Source: Polyangiaceae bacterium
GTDB lineage: Bacteria > Myxococcota_A > Polyangia > Polyangiales > Polyangiaceae
Reading direction: 5' to 3'
Assembly: GCA_009780955.1 (NCBI GenBank)
Contig: WQZB01000028.1
Coordinates: forward strand, 1-52,141
Length of the DNA: 52,141 bases
The notes under the pieces were generated by a model, which saw only the letters and a list, made by a program, of their open reading frames with translations, searched no databases and was not told where the DNA came from. A program made the position numbers and the translations under genes. Below are positions 18,277-30,729 of this stretch, one piece after another; within the stretch, counting starts at the first letter, position 1, and each line of letters starts with the position of its first letter.

Positions 18277-18663
18277 GTGCGCACGATGGCTGCTGTTTTC
18301 AAGGCGCTTTCCGATGAAACCCGCCTTTCAATGCTTGGGCTTCTGTTCCGGGAAGGCGAGCTCTGTGTCTGCGACTTCGTTGAAGTCCTTGGGATCACCC
18401 AGTCGAAGGCTTCCCGTCACCTGCGCTATCTCGTCAACGCCGGCTTGCTGCAAGATCGGCGGGAGGCTGTCTGGGTCTATTTCCGAATCACGGAAACACC
18501 TGGGGTGATCCAAAAGCACGTCCTCGACAGCCTTCGACAGTTCCTTCCTGGCCAAGTTCCTCACGCATGTCTGTCCGCCCTCGACGCCTGGCGAAAGGCG
18601 AAAGCGCAAGGTGCCACGCCTTGTTGTGAAAGCGATGCACCACGGGTACGTGCACAGAAATAG
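18277..18663 (+). CDS. arsR: ArsR-family arsenite-responsive repressor
   Basis: A 128-residue winged-helix protein. ELCVCDFVEVLG holds the CVC pair (C30, C32) in the first DNA-binding helix, the arsenite-binding motif of classical ArsR; arsenite binding there releases DNA. The recognition helix is ITQSKASRHLRYL. The C-terminal end has a further CC pair. A GTG start at 18277 sits 6 bp behind GAGGT; ATG at 18286 would give a protein three residues shorter and is the alternative. It is divergent from arsM-acr3-arsC, which it very likely controls along with itself through the palindrome at 18238. Confidence 0.92.
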   Translation: MRTMAAVFKALSDETRLSMLGLLFREGELCVCDFVEVLGITQSKASRHLRYLVNAGLLQDRREAVWVYFRITETPGVIQKHVLDSLRQFLPGQVPHACLSALDAWRKAKAQGATPCCESDAPRVRAQK

Positions 18664-18815
18664 TCGGACGCGCTGATTCGCAAAGGACGCGCGGAGTCAT
18701 CAAGCCAACCTCGGCTCAGCGCCTATGTTGCGGGCAACACATTCCAGTTCATACTCGTCCGAAGTGCCGTCGCCTGCTGCGGTCGCCGAGCTTCTCTACC
18801 GGCGTTGGGATGCGG

Positions 18816-19415
18816 TCAAGATGTTTGGCTCCGGAAATACGTGACAGCCCGCACGAGGAAGAGCAGACCAAAAACCGCGGCAAACAGGAATGGGCGGGAA
18901 GTGTCGGCCTTCTCTCTCCAGAAGAAATGAATGGTCCCCAAGACTGCAACGACATATGCAAGCCGATGGAGTCTTTTCCATCTCAAATACCCAAGCCTGC
19001 GGACCCAACCATCCGTGGAGGTGACCGCAAGTGGAACCAGAAACAGCCATGCGATGAATCCAACGGCCATGAACTTCCGCTTCGTTGCATCCTCCGCAAG
19101 CAGATGGAGATCAAACAATTGATCGACGCCCGCGTACCAGAGCATGTGAAGCGTCGCATATGCAAAAGCAAAGAGTCCAAGCATTCTGCGGACCTTTATG
19201 GGCCATGCCACATGCAACCAATCGTGAACAGGAGTCGGGATCAATGAGAGTGCAAGGAAGGTCAGCGTCCAGAATCCGAGCCGGTTGAGGACCATTTCGA
19301 TTGGATTCGCACCTAAATTACCCGTGAGCGCATCCACGGCCATCTTGGCTAGCGGAACGCAGGCGAGGAGAAATGTTGCCGCCTTGATAATCCGAATCTT
19401 GTTCCTTGCGAACAT
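18816..19415 (-). CDS. msrQ: MsrQ, heme-binding membrane subunit of the periplasmic methionine sulfoxide reductase
   Basis: A 199-residue inner membrane protein with about six helices and the family's heme-ligand His residues in blocks such as PTPVHDWLHVAWP, YATLHMLWY and RLHRLAYVVAVLGTIHFFW. MsrQ passes electrons from the quinone pool or flavins to MsrP, which repairs oxidised methionines in periplasmic proteins. The gene starts 6 bp after msrP ends, so both form one operon. It is convergent with arsR, with about 150 bp between them in which I see nothing. Confidence 0.93.
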   Translation of the reverse strand: MFARNKIRIIKAATFLLACVPLAKMAVDALTGNLGANPIEMVLNRLGFWTLTFLALSLIPTPVHDWLHVAWPIKVRRMLGLFAFAYATLHMLWYAGVDQLFDLHLLAEDATKRKFMAVGFIAWLFLVPLAVTSTDGWVRRLGYLRWKRLHRLAYVVAVLGTIHFFWREKADTSRPFLFAAVFGLLFLVRAVTYFRSQTS

Positions 19416-19421
19416 ACGCGC

Positions 19422-20363
19422 TCAGAAGTTCTTGCGAAGATCCATCCCCGAGTAGAGTGATACGACTTCATCGGCATATCCATTGAACGGTAGCGTTTTT
19501 CGCCGGAGGAATTCGCCGATGCGTCGCTCGCGTGCCTGGCTCCAGCGCGGATGATCGACCTCTGGATTGACGTTCGCATAAAAACCATACTCGCTGGGTT
19601 GAGAGGCCGCCCAAGCGGTCTTTGGCTGCGTCTCCTGGAATGTGATCCTGACAATGGACTTGATCCCTTTGAAGCCATATTTCCACGGCACCACCAGGCG
19701 GAGAGGAGCACCGTTTTGCCCCGGAAGTACTCGTCCGTAGAGACCAACCGAGAGGAATGCGAGCGGATGGGTTGCCTCGTCTATCCTCAGTCCTTCGATG
19801 TAGGGCCACGATAGTAAAGGACGTTTCTGTCCGGGGAGTTGCTCGGGGTCGAAGAGCGTCTCGAATGCGATGAAACGGGCGCGGGAGGTGGGTTCAAGCC
19901 GCTTCACCAGATCGGCCAACGGAAATCCTGTCCATGGAATCACCATCGACCACGCCTCGACACATCGCATCCGATAAATCCGCTCCTCCAGCGGAAACCA
20001 GCGCAGCAGTGTCTCTATGTCAATCTTCTGTGGCTGCTTCACCTCGCCCTCGACACTGACGGTCCATGGACGGACTTTAAGTGAACCAGCGCTTCGTGCC
20101 GGGGACTCCTTGTCGGAGGCCAGCTCATAAAAATTGTTGTATCCGGTGACAGAATCCCAGGAAGTGAGCCCCTCTCCGCCCGCCTTCTCAATCTTCCTGG
20201 CAACGGTCAACTGCTGACCTTGCGGCTCTCCGGCCTTGGCAAGGCTGGGCACGAGAAGAGTCGTTGCCCCGGCAGCCCCCATCTGGAGAATCTCTCTCCT
20301 GCGCAGATAGGTCTCCTTTGGGGTGACATCCTTTTCGGTGAGATCGGGCCGCCAACTTCGCAT
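19422..20363 (-). CDS. msrP: MsrP, molybdopterin catalytic subunit of periplasmic methionine sulfoxide reductase
   Basis: A 313-residue periplasmic enzyme of the sulfite oxidase fold (formerly YedY). A twin-arginine signal is present at about residues 21-27 ([16 protein letters not shown]), as expected for a cofactor-loaded Tat substrate. The molybdenum ligand Cys is C134 in [20 protein letters not shown]. Blocks [19 protein letters not shown] and [11 protein letters not shown] are family hallmarks. It reduces methionine sulfoxide in exported proteins using electrons from MsrQ. The length is close to the family norm of about 320-330 residues. Confidence 0.95.
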   Translation of the reverse strand: MRSWRPDLTEKDVTPKETYLRRREILQMGAAGATTLLVPSLAKAGEPQGQQLTVARKIEKAGGEGLTSWDSVTGYNNFYELASDKESPARSAGSLKVRPWTVSVEGEVKQPQKIDIETLLRWFPLEERIYRMRCVEAWSMVIPWTGFPLADLVKRLEPTSRARFIAFETLFDPEQLPGQKRPLLSWPYIEGLRIDEATHPLAFLSVGLYGRVLPGQNGAPLRLVVPWKYGFKGIKSIVRITFQETQPKTAWAASQPSEYGFYANVNPEVDHPRWSQARERRIGEFLRRKTLPFNGYADEVVSLYSGMDLRKNF

Positions 20364-20665
20364 GCTCGCCTCCTATTTGGAACGTACCCTGCCATTGCTG
20401 CGTCAGAGAAACAACAACGGAGCCGATCGTAAGCGCAACAACGGTGAGCGCGAACTGGCGACCGTTCGTAGAGCACCCTCTTACTCTCCGTGCTCGAACT
20501 CGAAGGAGGGACGGAGGCAGTAGAGGTTGCTGGGTGTTGTCCGCACGAACTGCCGTCCGAACAAGCGATCAAGAAAGCTCCCGCCAGAGATCTGGCCTCG
20601 TGTCTCATGTCCCCACCATACGGGGAAATCGGGACATCGTCGCACGAACGTGAATCATCAAAAAA
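20364..20665. other. intergenic stretch, no gene seen
   Basis: About 300 bp between the msrP start and the tRNA-Lys 3' end. It must hold the msrPQ promoter. Short frames here read like translated tRNA flanks and have no ribosome binding site. I see no repeat, hairpin or operator worth naming. Confidence 0.5.
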
Positions 20666-20741
20666 TGGTGGGCCCACCGGGACTTGAACCCGGGACCTAC
20701 GGATTAAAAGTCCGCAGCTCTACCAACTGAGCTATAGGCCC
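20666..20741 (-). tRNA. tRNA-Lys (anticodon TTT)
   Basis: On the minus strand the sequence starts GGGCCTATAGCTCAG, has D-loop GTTGGTAGAGC, anticodon loop CTTTTAA with anticodon TTT, and T-arm CCGGGTTCAAGTCCCGG. The acceptor stem pairs GGGCCTA with TGGGCCC (one G-T pair), followed by discriminator A and an encoded CCA. All arms pair, so this is a normal, complete tRNA-Lys reading AAA and AAG. Confidence 0.97.
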
Positions 20742-20832
20742 GCGAAAACGAGTCCTCCTCCTACCCGCCTACGCGCCCGTCGTCCACCCTCATGTGCGGT
20801 TGCTCAACGCTTCAACGCAACGAAGCACCAAG

Positions 20833-21537
20833 CTAGCCCCAAAAAAGCGGTGACATCTTCTCGACGCATGGAAGATTACCGTTCAGAAGCCGTTCGCAAA
20901 GCTCAATGACCCCCTCGCCTCGCGGCGCCGCGGTGACTAAGTCAGCGCGGTTCTTGAGCGACGACACGGCGTTGGCAACGGCAACGCCGAAAGCGCACGC
21001 GCCAAGGAGCGAATGGTCGTTTTCGGCATCGCCAACCCCGACGACGCTGCCAGCGCCAACATGCAGTTCGGCGAGCGCCGCGCAAAGACCCGTGCCCTTG
21101 TTGATACCTGACGGCAAAATCATGATGGCGCCTTTGTTGAAGATCATTTCAAGCTCGAGGCCTTCTTCGCGAATCACCTCGAGCACCGTTTGTTCGTGGG
21201 GCTGCCACGTGGCAACCACGATGCGCCCGCACGACAGCGGCGCAACGCCACGCGCGCGGAGCTTGGCAACGAACGACGCCGGCGGTGGCAACGCAAGCGG
21301 GAACTCGGTTGGAGGGCGCGGCGAGTACAATAGCGCGCCATTTTCCGCCACGATGAGATCGAAAACGTCGAGGTAGCAGCACGCCCTCATGAGGTCGTCG
21401 AGCTCGCGACCGGTGACGAGGACAAGCTTTCGCTCCATTCGTCGCAGACGCAAAAATGCATCGATGACATTGGCAGAAACGCGCCCGTCATGGGCGATCG
21501 TGCCGTCGTAGTCCGTTGCAAGCACTTCGAATCGCAT
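20833..21537 (-). CDS. HAD-superfamily hydrolase, Cof/type IIB
   Basis: A 234-residue cytosolic phosphatase. HAD motif I is ATDYDGTIAHDG (7-18) with the nucleophile Asp and the acid/base Asp; motif II is VLVTGRE (39-45); motif III Lys is in SGINKGTGL; motif IV is VGVGDAENDHSLL. The short cap region between motifs II and III fits the Cof/type IIB group, which dephosphorylates sugar phosphates and similar metabolites. Specific substrate unknown. The start codon ATG at 21537 is divergent from the small acidic protein gene, with 80 bp between the starts. Confidence 0.88.
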   Translation of the reverse strand: MRFEVLATDYDGTIAHDGRVSANVIDAFLRLRRMERKLVLVTGRELDDLMRACCYLDVFDLIVAENGALLYSPRPPTEFPLALPPPASFVAKLRARGVAPLSCGRIVVATWQPHEQTVLEVIREEGLELEMIFNKGAIMILPSGINKGTGLCAALAELHVGAGSVVGVGDAENDHSLLGACAFGVAVANAVSSLKNRADLVTAAPRGEGVIELCERLLNGNLPCVEKMSPLFWG

Positions 21538-21617
21538 GGGATGGCATAGTAGAGACTCATTCGCGGCGTGCCATTTGCGAGGAATCCCTATTTGTCCCGT
21601 TGCAAGGAGCGGACAAG

Positions 21618-22016
21618 ATGATCGTTTGGCCTAAAGAAGCCCACGTAAACGAAGACGGCCGTGAGGGACTTCGGCGCTTTCGCCAGACGGGAGCGTGCGC
21701 GGAGTTCGAGTATTCCACCGAGCCATGGCACATCGTCGCATGGCCGTGGAGTTCCGAAATGCCGCTGCGTATCGAGCTCGCGAGCGATCGACTCGGCGCC
21801 GTTGACGTCCTCATCGATGACGACGGACTTTGGCGGTTCGAAGACACATCACGCGAGATTCATGAGCGGTCGATTCAAGCCCTAGAACAGGATGCCGAGG
21901 CTGCCTTTGCCGACGATGCGCACGAGAGCGAAGAGCTCGCGGCTACGGACGAGGACGAAAGTTTGCCTATGGCGCGTCCATCGCGTTCACGGCGCACTCG
22001 CAGCGCTCAAATTTAA
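21618..22016 (+). CDS. small acidic hypothetical protein
   Basis: A 132-residue protein I do not recognise. The start ATG at 21618 has a strong AAGGAG 8 bp upstream, which decides against the longer frame. Residues 1-85 look like a compact domain with aromatic residues (PWHIVAWPWSS, DDDGLWRFED); residues 88-118 are very acidic (EQDAEAAFADDAHESEEL) and the end is basic (RPSRSRRTRS). No signal peptide or membrane segment. It converges on cbbR with only 9 bp between the stops, which places it at the left edge of the probably imported carbon-fixation block. Confidence 0.6.
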   Translation: MIVWPKEAHVNEDGREGLRRFRQTGACAEFEYSTEPWHIVAWPWSSEMPLRIELASDRLGAVDVLIDDDGLWRFEDTSREIHERSIQALEQDAEAAFADDAHESEELAATDEDESLPMARPSRSRRTRSAQI

Positions 22017-22025
22017 AAAGGCAGC

Positions 22026-24588
<2,563 letters not shown>

Positions 24589-24627
24589 TCCAGCGTGATT
24601 TTTCAAAGGACTTTCAAAGGATCAATC

Positions 24628-25050
24628 ATGCGAATCACTCAAGGCACGTTTTCGTTTTTGCCGGATCTGACCGATCAGCAGATCGCGGCGCAGATCAAGT
24701 ACGCGCTCGGCAAAGGCTGGGCCGTTTCGGTGGAGTACACCGACGATCCGCACCCGCGTAACACCTATTGGGAAATGTTCGGTAACCCGATGTTCGACCT
24801 GCGCGATCCGGCCGGCATCCTGAAAGAGATTATCGACTGCCGAAGAACATTTCCGAACCACTACGTGCGGGTCATGGCGTTCGACTCCACACACCAAGTC
24901 GAATCCATCGCCCTCTGCTTCATCGTGCAGCGGCCCAAAGACGAGCCTGGCTTTCGCCTGGTGCGCGAGGAAACACGCGGCCGCAAGCTTCGCTACACAA
25001 CGCAAAGCTACGCGGTGGTGGCGAACCCCGAAGGAAAGCGATACGGATGA
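24628..25050 (+). CDS. cbbS: Rubisco small subunit, red type
   Basis: A 140-residue protein that completes the L8S8 enzyme. It begins [19 protein letters not shown], the common start of red-type small subunits, and has [11 protein letters not shown] and the extended C-terminus (residues about 110-140) that forms the beta-hairpin lining the central channel in red-type enzymes. ATG at 24628 follows an AAAGG ribosome binding site. The stop overlaps the cbbX start (ATGA), so the two are translationally coupled. Confidence 0.96.
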   Translation: MRITQGTFSFLPDLTDQQIAAQIKYALGKGWAVSVEYTDDPHPRNTYWEMFGNPMFDLRDPAGILKEIIDCRRTFPNHYVRVMAFDSTHQVESIALCFIVQRPKDEPGFRLVREETRGRKLRYTTQSYAVVANPEGKRYG

Positions 25051-26000
25051 CCAACGCCGCTGTCACGCCTAACGCGCCTAACGTGACGGATGCGACGAGC
25101 GCAGCGAGCGACTTGGCTTTGCTGTATCGGGAAAGCGGCATCGCCGAAGTGCTCGACCAGCTCGATCGCGACCTCATCGGGCTTCTGCCGGTCAAGTCGC
25201 GTATCCGCGAAATCGCCGCGCTTCTGCTGGTGGACAAGACGCGCGCAGCGGTGGGCCTTTCGGCGGGCGCACCGAGCCTGCATATGAGCTTTACCGGCAA
25301 TCCCGGTACGGGCAAAACGACAGTGGCGCTGCGCATGGCCGATATCCTTCATCGGCTCGGCTATACGCGCAGCAATCATCTCGTCGCGGTCACACGCGAC
25401 GACTTGGTCGGTCAGTACATCGGTCACACCGCGCCCAAAACCAAAGAAGTCCTGAAAAAGGCGATGGGCGGCGTGCTCTTCATCGACGAAGCCTATTACC
25501 TGCATCGCCCCGAGAACGAGCGTGACTACGGCCAGGAATCGATTGAGATCCTGCTGCAGATCATGGAAAACCAGCGCGAAGACTTGGTCGTGATCCTGGC
25601 CGGCTACAAGAATCGCATGGACACCTTTTTCCGTAGCAACCCCGGCATGGCCTCGCGCATCGCGCACCATGTCGAATTTCCCGACTACACGCCCGACGAA
25701 CTGCTGCAAATCGCGGAACTGATGGTGCAGCAGATGGACTATCGCTTCGACGCCCAAAGCCTGCAGGCAATGCGTGAGTACATCGCGCTGCGCACCGAGC
25801 AACCGCATTTCGCGAACGCGCGCTCGATTCGCAACGCGCTCGATCGCGCCCGCTTGCGCCAGGCCGCGCGCATTTTCGCCGCGGCCACGCGCGACCCTGC
25901 TGCCCTACCGTCCAAGGACGAGTTGATGTGCATCACCGCCGAGGACATTCGCGCCAGCCGTGTATTCCGCGGTGGCTTCCTTGGCAATACCGAATCCTGA
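25047..26000 (+). CDS. cbbX: CbbX, red-type Rubisco activase
   Basis: A 317-residue AAA+ ATPase. Walker A is [12 protein letters not shown] with K90, Walker B is [12 protein letters not shown] with D147 and E148, and the arginine-finger region [18 protein letters not shown] follows near 255. CbbX hexamers remodel red-type Rubisco by pulling on the large-subunit C-terminus and release inhibitory sugar phosphates; RuBP binding stimulates it. Its position after cbbLS, with a 4-bp overlap, is the usual order in proteobacteria and shows that the Rubisco here is of the red class. Confidence 0.96.
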   Translation: MTNAAVTPNAPNVTDATSAASDLALLYRESGIAEVLDQLDRDLIGLLPVKSRIREIAALLLVDKTRAAVGLSAGAPSLHMSFTGNPGTGKTTVALRMADILHRLGYTRSNHLVAVTRDDLVGQYIGHTAPKTKEVLKKAMGGVLFIDEAYYLHRPENERDYGQESIEILLQIMENQREDLVVILAGYKNRMDTFFRSNPGMASRIAHHVEFPDYTPDELLQIAELMVQQMDYRFDAQSLQAMREYIALRTEQPHFANARSIRNALDRARLRQAARIFAAATRDPAALPSKDELMCITAEDIRASRVFRGGFLGNTES

Positions 26001-26033
26001 TTCCCTGCTTTCCTGATCGCGTAAGGACACGCC

Positions 26034-27134
26034 ATGTCCCTATCTACCCACCGCACGACCCTATCGAAATTCGTCATCGAACAACTCAAAAATTCACCGG
26101 ACGGCCAGGAGCTCGCCGCGTTGCTCATCGATGTCACGGCAGCCATCAAGGCGATCAGCGCGATTGTCGCCAAGGGAGCGCTCGAAGGCAACGCCACTAA
26201 CGCCGTTGGCGCGGATTCGCCCAAAACGACCAACGTGCATGGCGAAGTGCAAGGGCCTCTGGATTTGCTGACCAACGAGATCATGCTGCATCAATGCGAC
26301 TGGGGCGGCCTGGTCGCTGGCATGGTTTCCGAGGAAATGGAAAAACCGTACGACATCCCAACCGAATATGCGCGCGGGCGCTACCTGCTGCTGTTCGATC
26401 CGCTCGATGGTTCATCGAATATCGACTTCAACGTATCGGTCGGCACGATTTTCTCGGTGCTCGACCACGGCAAGAACTCGAACCCTACGCAAGCCGACTA
26501 CCTGCAACCCGGCAGCCGCCAAGTTGCCGCCGGTTATGCGATTTACGGACCGGCCACCATCATGGTGCTCACGGTCGGCCAGGGCACCTACGGCTTCACG
26601 CTCGACCACGAAATCGGCAATTTCATATTGACCCATTCAAACCTGCGCGTGCCCGAGGAAACCGACCAATTCGCGATCAATGCCTCGAACGAGCGTTTCT
26701 GGGAGCCGCCGATGCAGCGCTACGTCCAAGAGTGCAATGCTGGCAAAACCGGTCCGCGCGAGCGCGACTTCAACATGCGCTGGATCGCCTCGATGGTCGC
26801 CGACGTGCATCGCATTATGATCCGCGGTGGAGTGTTCTCTTACCCACGCGACAACAAGTCGAATCAAAACGGACGCCTGCGCCTGATGTACGAAGCCAAC
26901 CCGATGGCGCTGCTGATCGAGCAAGCCGGCGGCGCGGCATCCACCGGACGCGGCCGCATTCTTGACGAACAGCCGCAAGGGCTGCACCAGCGCATCCCGG
27001 TCGTGCTCGGCTCAAGGCGCGAAGTGGAACGCATCGAACGATATCATCGCGAATTCGACGCCGGCACGGACAAACCGTTCGTCTCGCCGCTGTTCAACGA
27101 ACGTTCGCTGTTCCGCCCAGAAGCGCGGAAGTAA
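26034..27134 (+). CDS. cbbF: fructose-1,6-bisphosphatase, class I
   Basis: A 366-residue enzyme that hydrolyses fructose-1,6-bisphosphate (and possibly sedoheptulose-1,7-bisphosphate) in the regenerative part of the Calvin cycle. The metal and phosphate site [20 protein letters not shown] is intact, and [23 protein letters not shown] is the second class I signature. Length fits the family. It lies 33 bp after cbbX, in the same operon, and 8 bp before cbbP. Confidence 0.95.
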   Translation: MSLSTHRTTLSKFVIEQLKNSPDGQELAALLIDVTAAIKAISAIVAKGALEGNATNAVGADSPKTTNVHGEVQGPLDLLTNEIMLHQCDWGGLVAGMVSEEMEKPYDIPTEYARGRYLLLFDPLDGSSNIDFNVSVGTIFSVLDHGKNSNPTQADYLQPGSRQVAAGYAIYGPATIMVLTVGQGTYGFTLDHEIGNFILTHSNLRVPEETDQFAINASNERFWEPPMQRYVQECNAGKTGPRERDFNMRWIASMVADVHRIMIRGGVFSYPRDNKSNQNGRLRLMYEANPMALLIEQAGGAASTGRGRILDEQPQGLHQRIPVVLGSRREVERIERYHREFDAGTDKPFVSPLFNERSLFRPEARK

Positions 27135-27142
27135 AGGCCAAC

Positions 27143-28018
27143 ATGTCCACCAAACATCCGGTCATCGCCATCACGGGTTCCTCCGGCGCCGGCACGACAA
27201 CCGTCATGACGAGCTTCGTGAATATCTTCCGCCGCGAGAACATCGACGCCTTCGTTGTCGAGGGCGACGCTTTCCACCGATACGATCGCGTGGAAATGCG
27301 TGAAAAAATGAAGGAAAACGAGGCAAAGGGAAACCGGAACTTCAGCCACTTCGGCCCTGAAGCGAACCTGTTTCGCGAACTCGAAGACTTGTTCCGCACC
27401 TACGGCAAAAACGGCACCGGCCGCGTGCGCAAATATCTGCATGATGCAGGCGAAGCCGCGCCGTACGAGCAGCAGCCGGGAACGTTCACGCCGTGGGAAG
27501 AGGTGCCGCTTGGCTCCGACTTGCTGTTCTACGAAGGCCTGCACGGCTGCGTTGCCGACGGCGACATCGACGTATCGCGCTACGCCGACCTGCGCGTTGG
27601 TGTGGTGCCGATCGTCAACCTCGAATGGATCCAGAAATTGCACCGCGATCAGAACATGCGCGGCTACACACCCGAAGCGGTGACCGACACCATTCTGCGC
27701 CGCATGCCGGACTACATCAGCCACATCTGTCCGCAGTTTTCGCGCACGCAGGTCAATTTCCAGCGCGTGCCAACAGTGGATACCTCGAACCCGTTCGTTG
27801 CGCGCGACATCCCCAAGGCCGACGAGAGCTTTCTCGTGATCCGCTTCGCTGATCCCAAGAACATCGACTTTCCGTATCTGCTGAGCATGCTGCACGATTC
27901 GTTCATGAGCAGGCCGAACAACATTGTCGTGCCCGGCGGAAAAATGGGCCTGGCAATGGAACTTATTTTCACGCCAATGATCCTACAACTCATGGATCGC
28001 AAACGCCGCGCCGGTTGA
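27143..28018 (+). CDS. cbbP: phosphoribulokinase, proteobacterial type
   Basis: A 291-residue enzyme that phosphorylates ribulose-5-phosphate to RuBP, the Rubisco substrate; with Rubisco it is one of the two enzymes diagnostic for the Calvin cycle. The P-loop is [11 protein letters not shown] (11-21), the Lys-free form normal for the proteobacterial class, and [12 protein letters not shown] supplies the catalytic region. The C-terminal part has ETI-type blocks such as [16 protein letters not shown]. Length matches octameric, NADH-activated bacterial enzymes. It is in operon with cbbF upstream and cbbT 10 bp downstream. Confidence 0.96.
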   Translation: MSTKHPVIAITGSSGAGTTTVMTSFVNIFRRENIDAFVVEGDAFHRYDRVEMREKMKENEAKGNRNFSHFGPEANLFRELEDLFRTYGKNGTGRVRKYLHDAGEAAPYEQQPGTFTPWEEVPLGSDLLFYEGLHGCVADGDIDVSRYADLRVGVVPIVNLEWIQKLHRDQNMRGYTPEAVTDTILRRMPDYISHICPQFSRTQVNFQRVPTVDTSNPFVARDIPKADESFLVIRFADPKNIDFPYLLSMLHDSFMSRPNNIVVPGGKMGLAMELIFTPMILQLMDRKRRAG

Positions 28019-28028
28019 GACGCAAGCC

Positions 28029-30128
28029 ATGAAAAACGCCGAAACGCAAACGAAGCAAGCGACGCAAACGACGAACGCGAACGAAGTCACGCCACGGGAT
28101 TTGACCAACGCGATCCGGTTCCTGGCGGCCGATGCCATACAAGCGGCCAATTCCGGCCATCCCGGTGCGCCGATGGGCATGGCCGAAATTGCGCTGGTGC
28201 TCTGGCGCAGTCATCTCAGGCACAACCCAGCGAATCCGCACTGGCCCGATCGAGATCGTTTCGTGCTGTCCAACGGCCACGGCTCGATGCTGCTGTACGC
28301 GCTCTTGCACCTGACGGGCTACGATCTGCCGATCAACGAACTCCGGCACTTCCGGCAATTGCACAGCAAAACGCCGGGCCACCCGGAATACGGCATGACC
28401 CCCGGCGTCGAAACGACCACCGGCCCGCTCGGACAGGGCTTGGCCAACGGCGTCGGCATGGCACTCGCCGAAGCCTTGCTGGCGCGCGAATTCAACCGCG
28501 ACGGACTCGCGATCGTCGATCACCATACCTACGTGTTTGCGGGCGACGGCTGCCTGATGGAAGGCATCAGCCACGAGGCGGCGTCGCTGGCAGGCACGCT
28601 CAAACTCGGCAAGCTGATTTGCTTTTACGACGACAACGGCATCTCGATCGACGGGCACGTCGAGCACTGGTTTGCCGACGACACGCCGCGCCGCTTCGAA
28701 GCCTACGGCTGGCATGTGGTGCGCGGCGTCGACGGACACGATCCCGCTGCAATCGAGCGCGCGTTGCTCGAAGCCAAGGCAGTTGCGAACCAGCCAAGTC
28801 TTATCTGCTGTAAAACCATCATCGGCAAAGGCGCGCCGACCAAAGCCGGCACGCACGACGTGCATGGCGCGCCGCTGGGCGCTCAGGAGATCGCCGCGGC
28901 ACGCGTAAAACTCGAGTGGCCGCACCCGCCCTTCATCATACCGGAGGCGATCTACGCGGCCTGGAATGCGCGCCGCGAAGGCGCCGAACGCGAGGCGCAG
29001 TGGCAACGCACCTTCGATGCGTATGCCCTCGCCTATCCCGACTTGGCCGCCGAATTCCGGCGCCGCATTGCCGGAGAATTGCCGAGCGGATGGAAGGAAT
29101 TCGCGGAGGATCACCTCTTTGCGGTCGAGCAGGCTGCCGCAACCGTCGCCACCCGCAAGGCGTCGCAAAACGCGCTCAACCTGCTTCAGCCCAAGCTGCC
29201 GGAGCTGCTCGGCGGATCGGCCGACTTGACAGGTTCGAACCTGACCGCTTTTCAGGGCGCAATCCCTGTGCGCGCCAGCGATTCTGGCCCCGGCTACGGC
29301 AATCATATCAATTATGGCGTACGCGAATTCGGAATGAGCGCCATCATGAATGGCATTGCGCTGCATGGCGGCCACATTCCCTATGGCGGCACCTTTCTCA
29401 TGTTCTCGGACTATTGCCGCAACGCAATTCGCATGGCCGCACTCATGCGCCTGCGGGTGATCTTCGTGTTCACCCACGATTCGATCGGATTGGGCGAAGA
29501 CGGCCCCACGCACCAACCCATCGAGCAGGTTGCCAGCCTGCGCCTGATCCCGAACGTGCACGTGCAGCGGCCGTGTGATGCCACCGAAACGCTGGCAGCG
29601 TGGATCGCCGCGCTCGACCGGCGTGGCGGCCCCACTTGCTTGATTCTATCGCGCCAGAATTTGCCCACGCTGCCGCGCACACCGGAACAAATCGCGCAAA
29701 TCGCGCGCGGCGGCTATGTGCTGGCCGATGCCGAAGGCGGGAAGCCCGACGCGGCCGTCATCGCCACCGGCTCGGAAGTGGAGATCGCCATGCAGGCGCG
29801 CTCGCTTTTGGCGCGCGAAGGCATTGGCCTGCGAGTCGTGTCAATGCCATCGCTCGAAGTCTTTGACGCGCAGGCCGCCGACTATCGCGCCAGCGTGCTG
29901 CCCGAAGGCTTGCCGCGCATTGCCATCGAAGCCGGAGTCACCGCGTCCTGGCAGCGGCTGGTCGGTGTGGGCAGCGCGGACGGCACGCATGGCCGCGTCA
30001 TTGGCATAGAACGCTTTGGCGAATCCGCACCAGCAGACAAGCTGTTCGATCTATTCGGCATTACCGCGGCGAACATTGCCGCGCATGTGCGGGAATTGGT
30101 GGCGCAAGCCAAACCGCTTTCGATTTGA
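28029..30128 (+). CDS. cbbT: transketolase
   Basis: A 699-residue ThDP enzyme that interconverts sugar phosphates in the regenerative phase of the Calvin cycle. The ThDP motif is [18 protein letters not shown]...ND/GISIDG region (about residues 173-205, with the N replaced in context DDNGISIDG), the N-terminal His is in [11 protein letters not shown], and the middle domain has [16 protein letters not shown]. It is about 30 residues longer than usual, with a Gln/Thr-rich N-terminal extension (residues 2-20) that looks unconserved. It is the last cbb gene; no aldolase, GAPDH, epimerase or phosphoglycolate phosphatase follows, so these must come from elsewhere in the genome. Confidence 0.95.
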   Translation: MKNAETQTKQATQTTNANEVTPRDLTNAIRFLAADAIQAANSGHPGAPMGMAEIALVLWRSHLRHNPANPHWPDRDRFVLSNGHGSMLLYALLHLTGYDLPINELRHFRQLHSKTPGHPEYGMTPGVETTTGPLGQGLANGVGMALAEALLAREFNRDGLAIVDHHTYVFAGDGCLMEGISHEAASLAGTLKLGKLICFYDDNGISIDGHVEHWFADDTPRRFEAYGWHVVRGVDGHDPAAIERALLEAKAVANQPSLICCKTIIGKGAPTKAGTHDVHGAPLGAQEIAAARVKLEWPHPPFIIPEAIYAAWNARREGAEREAQWQRTFDAYALAYPDLAAEFRRRIAGELPSGWKEFAEDHLFAVEQAAATVATRKASQNALNLLQPKLPELLGGSADLTGSNLTAFQGAIPVRASDSGPGYGNHINYGVREFGMSAIMNGIALHGGHIPYGGTFLMFSDYCRNAIRMAALMRLRVIFVFTHDSIGLGEDGPTHQPIEQVASLRLIPNVHVQRPCDATETLAAWIAALDRRGGPTCLILSRQNLPTLPRTPEQIAQIARGGYVLADAEGGKPDAAVIATGSEVEIAMQARSLLAREGIGLRVVSMPSLEVFDAQAADYRASVLPEGLPRIAIEAGVTASWQRLVGVGSADGTHGRVIGIERFGESAPADKLFDLFGITAANIAAHVRELVAQAKPLSI

Positions 30129-30156
30129 GGTGGGATGCTCACTAGGTAAATGCAGA

Positions 30157-30729
30157 TCAATCGTTCTTTTTTGGTCCAAAGCCAACGGAAGAAAGGCACT
30201 CCGGTTTTCGATCCTTGAATCCGAAAGACAACGTCCCCCACGGCATCTCTTGGGCGTAGACGCTTTCCTCATCGAGTGAATCGCCGCGTGGAAGGCCAGC
30301 GATTCTAAGACGCCCATATCTGGCTATGAGCTGACTCTCCGTGATGCAAGTTCCGTCAATGTCCAAACCCAAGAGCCCTGGGTGGTTGCCACTGCGTTTG
30401 ATACGCAGATCAATGGTTGAAATGATGACGCCGTCGGCTAGCTTAACAGGTTGGCTTTTGTAGAAGCGATACAGATCGTTGAACTGGCTCTCCCATTCAA
30501 CCGCTTGCGTTGAAAGCACAGCCTCGACCTTCTGTTTGGAAAACGGAATTTGTTGCGCTAGCGCATCGATGATTTGCCACAAGGTCATGTTGCGGGGGAT
30601 CATGGGGTCTGTCCTTGCAGTGTCTGTCTTGGGTTGCTCCGACCTCGGGGCATCTTGAACCGGACTGCGGCTGCATGAGACGAGGCAGTCAACAGCAACG
30701 AGCAATCCAGCGATAAATAAAATTTTCAT
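30157..30729 (-). CDS. lipoprotein, putative immunity protein of the adjacent toxin
   Basis: A 190-residue protein. ATG at 30729 is chosen because it opens a lipoprotein signal (MKILFIAGLLVAVDCLVSC, lipobox LVSC) and overlaps the stop of the upstream gene (TAATG). The mature part has no domain I can name; it contains IDLRIKRSGNHPGLLGLDID and ends in SFGFKDRKPECLSSVGF. A periplasmic lipoprotein encoded directly after a toxin-like metalloprotease domain is the usual set-up of immunity proteins for type VI or related effectors, and such pairs are common in Betaproteobacteria. Function inferred from context only. Confidence 0.6.
   Translation of the reverse strand: MKILFIAGLLVAVDCLVSCSRSPVQDAPRSEQPKTDTARTDPMIPRNMTLWQIIDALAQQIPFSKQKVEAVLSTQAVEWESQFNDLYRFYKSQPVKLADGVIISTIDLRIKRSGNHPGLLGLDIDGTCITESQLIARYGRLRIAGLPRGDSLDEESVYAQEMPWGTLSFGFKDRKPECLSSVGFGPKKND

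Noticed and set aside
20527..20730. Open frame across the tRNA-Lys ending in GPPGLEPGTYGLKV
   Set aside because: This is the well-known false protein that arises from reading through a tRNA gene; the tRNA fold is complete on the other strand.
27990..29561. A 523-codon minus-strand frame opposite transketolase
   Set aside because: Antisense shadow of cbbT; transketolase motifs are unambiguous on the plus strand.
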